Assembly (NCBI RefSeq): GCF_036669915.1
Contig: NC_089319.1
Span: 6,093,078-6,157,077, forward strand
Length of the DNA stretch: 64,000 bases
Source of the DNA: Pocillopora verrucosa
Lineage: Eukaryota > Cnidaria > Anthozoa > Scleractinia > Pocilloporidae
Direction: 5' to 3'
Part shown: piece by piece, positions 62,112 through 64,000 of the stretch
Layout: the number at the start of each line of letters is the position of its first letter
Position numbering within the stretch: position 1 is the first letter of the stretch
Made by a program: the position numbers and the translations under genes
Notes under the pieces: generated by a model
The model's input: only the letters and a program-made list of their open reading frames with translations
Databases searched by the model: none
Told to the model about the DNA's origin: nothing

Positions 62112-62684
62112 AACTCCTGAGAACTGCAAAATCAGTGATACCTTGGCCTTCATCATCCCTGTAAAGAAAAGAGCCTTTTCTTTAAAACAAACAACGATAT
62201 CCGATAATCAATAGATAGCCCCGACTCCAAGAAAGTCTATCAAATAGCACCGAAAGGTTCCCCTTCTGCGCGTGATACACTCAGTCGCTTTCTTAGAAAT
62301 CGTAATTTTGGTGATATTGACTCGACTTACCTCACGATAATGTCTTACGAGTTACTTATGATTGTACGAAAATTTAATGCATCTTTTCCTTCTACAAGAC
62401 GTTTGGTTTCGTCGTCATCTACCAAATGAATCCAGTTGGCTCCCGCTGTAATCGTGTTGTTTGCAAATTTCGAGGCATGTATTCTGCCTCCAGTAAAATT
62501 CTCTCTCTTGATAATCAGAATGTCGGTCATTATATTTCTGTTCGGTGGCGTTTTCGCTGCTCTAATTCTAGTTAGTCCGGCGCTAAGGATAAGGACTTAA
62601 ATTTATTTATTTTTGGTGAAAACAAGATCTGTCCATTAGAAACAGAAAACCCAAAAAAAGAATGACTCTAAAGGCGACGTGCAT
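62112..62684 (-). pseudogene. PAO-8: inverted, truncated polyamine oxidase pseudogene
   Basis: On the minus strand, an acceptor (gcttattaacag) precedes ATG at 62684. The signal-peptide part (FRVILFLGFLFLMDRS) is followed quickly by a stop (HQK*). The rest of exon 1 is readable with further damage down to a good donor at 62330 (gtgag|gtaagt), including GGRIHASKFANNTI, GANWIHLVDDDETK and an in-frame TAA in NS*DI. About 170 bp later an acceptor (ctttacag) starts exon 2 with DDEGQGITDFAVL, but similarity ends after some 45 bp near 62112. The remainder of exon 2 and all of exon 3 are absent. Residues resemble PAO-1 more than the inner copies. It faces the seven-gene array tail to tail. Confidence 0.85.
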
Positions 62685-63720
62685 CCTGTTAATAAGCAAA
62701 CTTCTGCTCAGGGGACATGTTTATTTCAACTTTTTAGACCTAAGTTCATAATAACAGCGCTAATTGGTAAAAAGCTGATAACCCTTATATAAAGATATTC
62801 AAATTGATTGTGGAAATATTGATGTACAACTGACAGATATGACACACAATGAGAATGATGACACTACAGTTTGTAAAAAACTCTCCACCACAAACCATTC
62901 AAGCAATACAGTATATACTTTTCGCATATGACACTGACACTATATTTGTTTCAGATACGTTAAAATAAAAGATTTGATGAGTCATGTCTACGAATTTGAT
63001 GTGTGTAGATTTAATCTCTATGATGACGACACCTTGCACAGTGATTACTGGTTCTCGAGGTCTTTAATTTGCTGTCACATAAGACACTGACACTTGACTT
63101 TTTGGTACATTGTGTTTACTGAGCATGATGTTTACAGATGTAATTAGTACATTCTAATTGACCGAAAAATAACTGTTTCACGGGGTATTCTACACAAGAT
63201 ATGGGGTTTGTGTTCTTCTAATATTAGTGCTGGCAGTCAGATCATGTTTTGAAAAATTTAAATATTAGTATAAAATTACCGCTTTTCCTAGGTTGCGCTA
63301 CTAAATTAAAGTTTGAAATACATGAAGTTTCAAAATTTATAAAGGTGCCAACGATTATAACTTCGCAGCGGTGGCCGTAAAAAAAAAAAAAATCCTACGA
63401 TTACAATACATTCATTGGCCATTCAAGGGACTAGGTTATCCAAGGTGTCCGAGCCAGAGGGTCAAACTATCTCTGGATGTGAATAACCTAAAAATGACAT
63501 GGAAACGTCTTTTCATTCATTTTTATTCTTCTTAAGTAAAGACACGTGGAAACAGAGTAATTTAAAAGCTGCAATGAATTTTTGAAAAAAAAAAACCTAA
63601 ATTCAAACTATGCGATGTTAAAAGAAAATCCGCGTAAAATGATTGGTGAGAGAAGAAGCAATTACGTCTCGCCCTAGCTTTACGAGCAAGAATTAAGTAT
63701 TATAGGTTTTTTTTAAAGTA
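62685..63720. other. Gene-free right flank
   Basis: AT-rich spacer with an A-run at 63379-63391; no coding exon, repeat family or RNA gene could be supported. Confidence 0.35.
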
Positions 63721-63726
63721 TTAAAT

Positions 63727-63759
63727 ATGCAAATCCGATCTTGTCTCGTGAGTATAAAA
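63727..63759 (+). promoter_or_regulatory. Octamer plus TATA-box core promoter candidate
   Basis: A perfect POU octamer ATGCAAAT (63727-63734) stands 18 bp upstream of TATAAAA (63753-63759), with a possible start region around 63785 and a donor-like gagcag|gtgaat at about 63926. The gene it would serve lies beyond the right edge. Confidence 0.35.
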
Positions 63760-64000
63760 CACTTTCACAGCTCTATATCAAGCGACACACAGTTGTTGCA
63801 GTTTTGCCATTAACATCAGGCAGCAAACATAATCTTCACTTAAACATAACAATCAGGTTTCTCTGAAAAGAAGAAGCCCGAGTACTCGCAGATATGCGTC
63901 TAGTTCAGTTAGGAGTTGTTTGAGCAGGTGAATTGTTTCTGTAATTTTTACTGATTAACATATTGGAACAAACTTAACTTAATTCACCATTTACTATTAA

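Overview
The window is animal nuclear DNA: intron-rich genes, AT-rich spacers and dense short repeats. A tRNA-derived SINE, repeats bounded by TTAACCC/GGGTTAA, and Harbinger-like and SAP-domain repeat ORFs of types I associate with cnidarians point to a stony coral or close relative. This organism call is inference from repeat style and protein similarity; the species is not determined.

Left part (about 0.3-15.5 kb): two conserved single-copy genes on the minus strand. The first is a RAB11FIP3/4-type gene (EF-hands, acidic linker, start of the coiled coil) whose 3' end runs off the left edge. The second is a complete four-exon PHF5A of 110 codons, a U2 snRNP SF3b component. Their introns and spacer hold many short repeats.

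Middle (15.5-22 kb): a probable divergent promoter beside PHF5A, a tRNA-type SINE, a 921-bp PIF/Harbinger remnant (16-bp TIRs, 3-bp target duplication) and a 1.25-kb element with long TIRs and a broken SAP-domain ORF.

Right part (22-63 kb): the main feature is a head-to-tail array of seven flavin-dependent polyamine oxidase (PAO) genes on the plus strand (PAO-1 to PAO-7), plus an inverted, truncated eighth copy. Each gene has three coding exons with identical phases and encodes a signal peptide, an FAD-binding amine-oxidase fold very like plant secreted PAO (including the YTK catalytic-lysine motif), and, in most copies, a Ser/Pro/Lys-rich linker with a C-terminal hydrophobic tail suggesting a GPI anchor. 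The expected activity is extracellular oxidation of spermine/spermidine with release of H2O2. PAO-1 and PAO-7 are the diverged outer copies; PAO-2 to PAO-6 are a young amplification. PAO-4 is frameshifted, PAO-5 looks chimeric, and PAO-6 has lost the membrane tail and an aromatic active-site residue.

The PHF5A 5' end and its promoter were copied to just upstream of PAO-2. The copy is interrupted by a 2.3-kb insertion carrying a 4 x ~225-bp satellite, and a sliver of the same duplication sits behind PAO-3. Unit-specific insertions (a TA-flanked 887-bp element, a 1.36-kb element ending in a large palindrome, a GC heptamer minisatellite) date the array steps. All exon boundaries were read by eye from splice signals and frame continuity.
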